From: Stramenopiles sp. TOSAG23-2
Lineage: Eukaryota; Sar
Assembly (NCBI GenBank): GCA_900128395.1
Contig: LT649719.1
Location: forward strand, 1-15,231
Direction: 5' to 3'
DNA: 15,231 nt
The position numbers and the translations under genes are program-made. The notes below the pieces were generated by a model. The model was given only the letters and a program-made list of their open reading frames with translations, did not search any database and was not told the origin of the DNA. Positions 14,884 to 15,231 of the stretch are shown one piece after another (position 1 is the stretch's first letter; every line of letters begins with the position of its first letter).

Positions 14884-15231
14884 CTTTGTATTAACAACTA
14901 ATCGTTTCACGCACAGATATACACAAAGAGAGGGAACGAGGGAGCGAGAGGGAGAACGAATGTCAAGTTTTCCTTCAATTTGTTTTTCTTTTGTATCTTT
15001 TATCTTTTCCATCATCACACATTTATGTATATCCAACATATAAGTAATATAATATATATATATACTTTCTACGTGATGAAGTTGGAAGATTTCGTGAAAT
15101 GATCTTTAAAATAATAACACTACACAGTATTGAAAATAAGAGGAACATGACATTTGTGGGAATCACAAATGTGGTCATTCGCGAGAAAAGCAAAAACGGA
15201 TATTTATATTATGCTGTTCTTATACTAACAA
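14884..15231. other. Right flank with an imperfect hairpin
   Basis: No gene can be supported. On the minus strand a 72-codon open stretch starts at 15039 (purine-rich, then TA-derived Ile/Tyr repeats) but looks like leader sequence. On the + strand GAGAGGGAACGAGGGAGCGAGAGGGAGAACGA (split here only as a purine-rich block, about 14928-14959) is low complexity. At 15147-15178 an imperfect hairpin has a 7-bp stem (ATTTGTG/CACAAAT), a 5-base loop, a 3-base bulge and a further 5-bp stem (ATGAC/GTCAT). A GTGATGA word at about 15072 resembles a snoRNA C box, but no matching D box is seen. Confidence 0.4.

Noticed and set aside
14821-15039. 72-codon minus-strand frame as a coding first exon of the gene starting at 14784
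   Set aside because: Joining at the visible donor/acceptor puts the next exon in the wrong frame and hits a stop after about 18 codons. Its end is merely TA-repeat Ile/Tyr.
15072-15150. C/D-box snoRNA suggested by GTGATGA at 15072
   Set aside because: No CTGA D box or terminal stem is visible at a suitable distance.

Overview
The window looks like nuclear DNA of a unicellular eukaryote. It is strongly A+T-rich, has long (TA)n tracts and A/T homopolymers between genes, has a spliceosomal-type GT-AG intron, and encodes eukaryote-only protein types: a kinesin, a metacaspase, and a very large multi-pass membrane protein with a Cys-rich ectodomain. Stops TGA and TAA are used normally and tryptophan is TGG, so the code is standard. 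The large membrane protein (adhesin-like ectodomain, EF-hand, TRP-like multi-pass block) is of a kind I associate with stramenopile and other algal or protist genomes. That makes a stramenopile-like protist my best guess, but it is only an inference. I see no prokaryotic operons, rRNA, tRNA, CRISPR array or intact transposon.

Layout from left to right. 1-507 is an A/T-rich leader with a small GC-richer island. 508-1254 (+) encodes a zeta-class GST / maleylacetoacetate isomerase-like protein. It converges on 1435-3000 (-), a protein with a SAP-like N-terminus, three nearly identical 65-residue KOW-type repeats and a caspase-fold (metacaspase-like) protease domain. 3001-4232 is a 1.2-kb intergenic region with some foldable sequence. 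4233-5932 (+) is a two-exon gene for an ecdysteroid-kinase/CHK/APH-type small-molecule kinase; its Cys-rich, potentially lipidated N-terminus is added by a short first exon. It converges on 6267-9971 (-), a 1234-residue kinesin-14 with an N-terminal calponin-homology domain, a central motor and a long basic tail. A 633-bp divergent promoter region separates this from 10605-14138 (+), the 1177-residue membrane protein. The last gene, 14784 to 14231 (-), is read as two overlapping frames that would fuse if one A were added to a six-A run. The right flank holds a probable 5'-leader intron and an imperfect hairpin.

The genes do not form an obvious pathway; they look like ordinary neighbours in a compact protist genome with alternating convergent and divergent pairs. 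The most unusual item is the SAP-KOW-KOW-KOW-caspase protein. Its repeat array is almost unchanged at silent positions, while all three amino-acid differences are Glu/Lys charge swaps. Also worth checking are the lipidation-like exon of the kinase, the missing active-site Cys in the GST, TA-repeat intron ends, and the split gene at the right edge.
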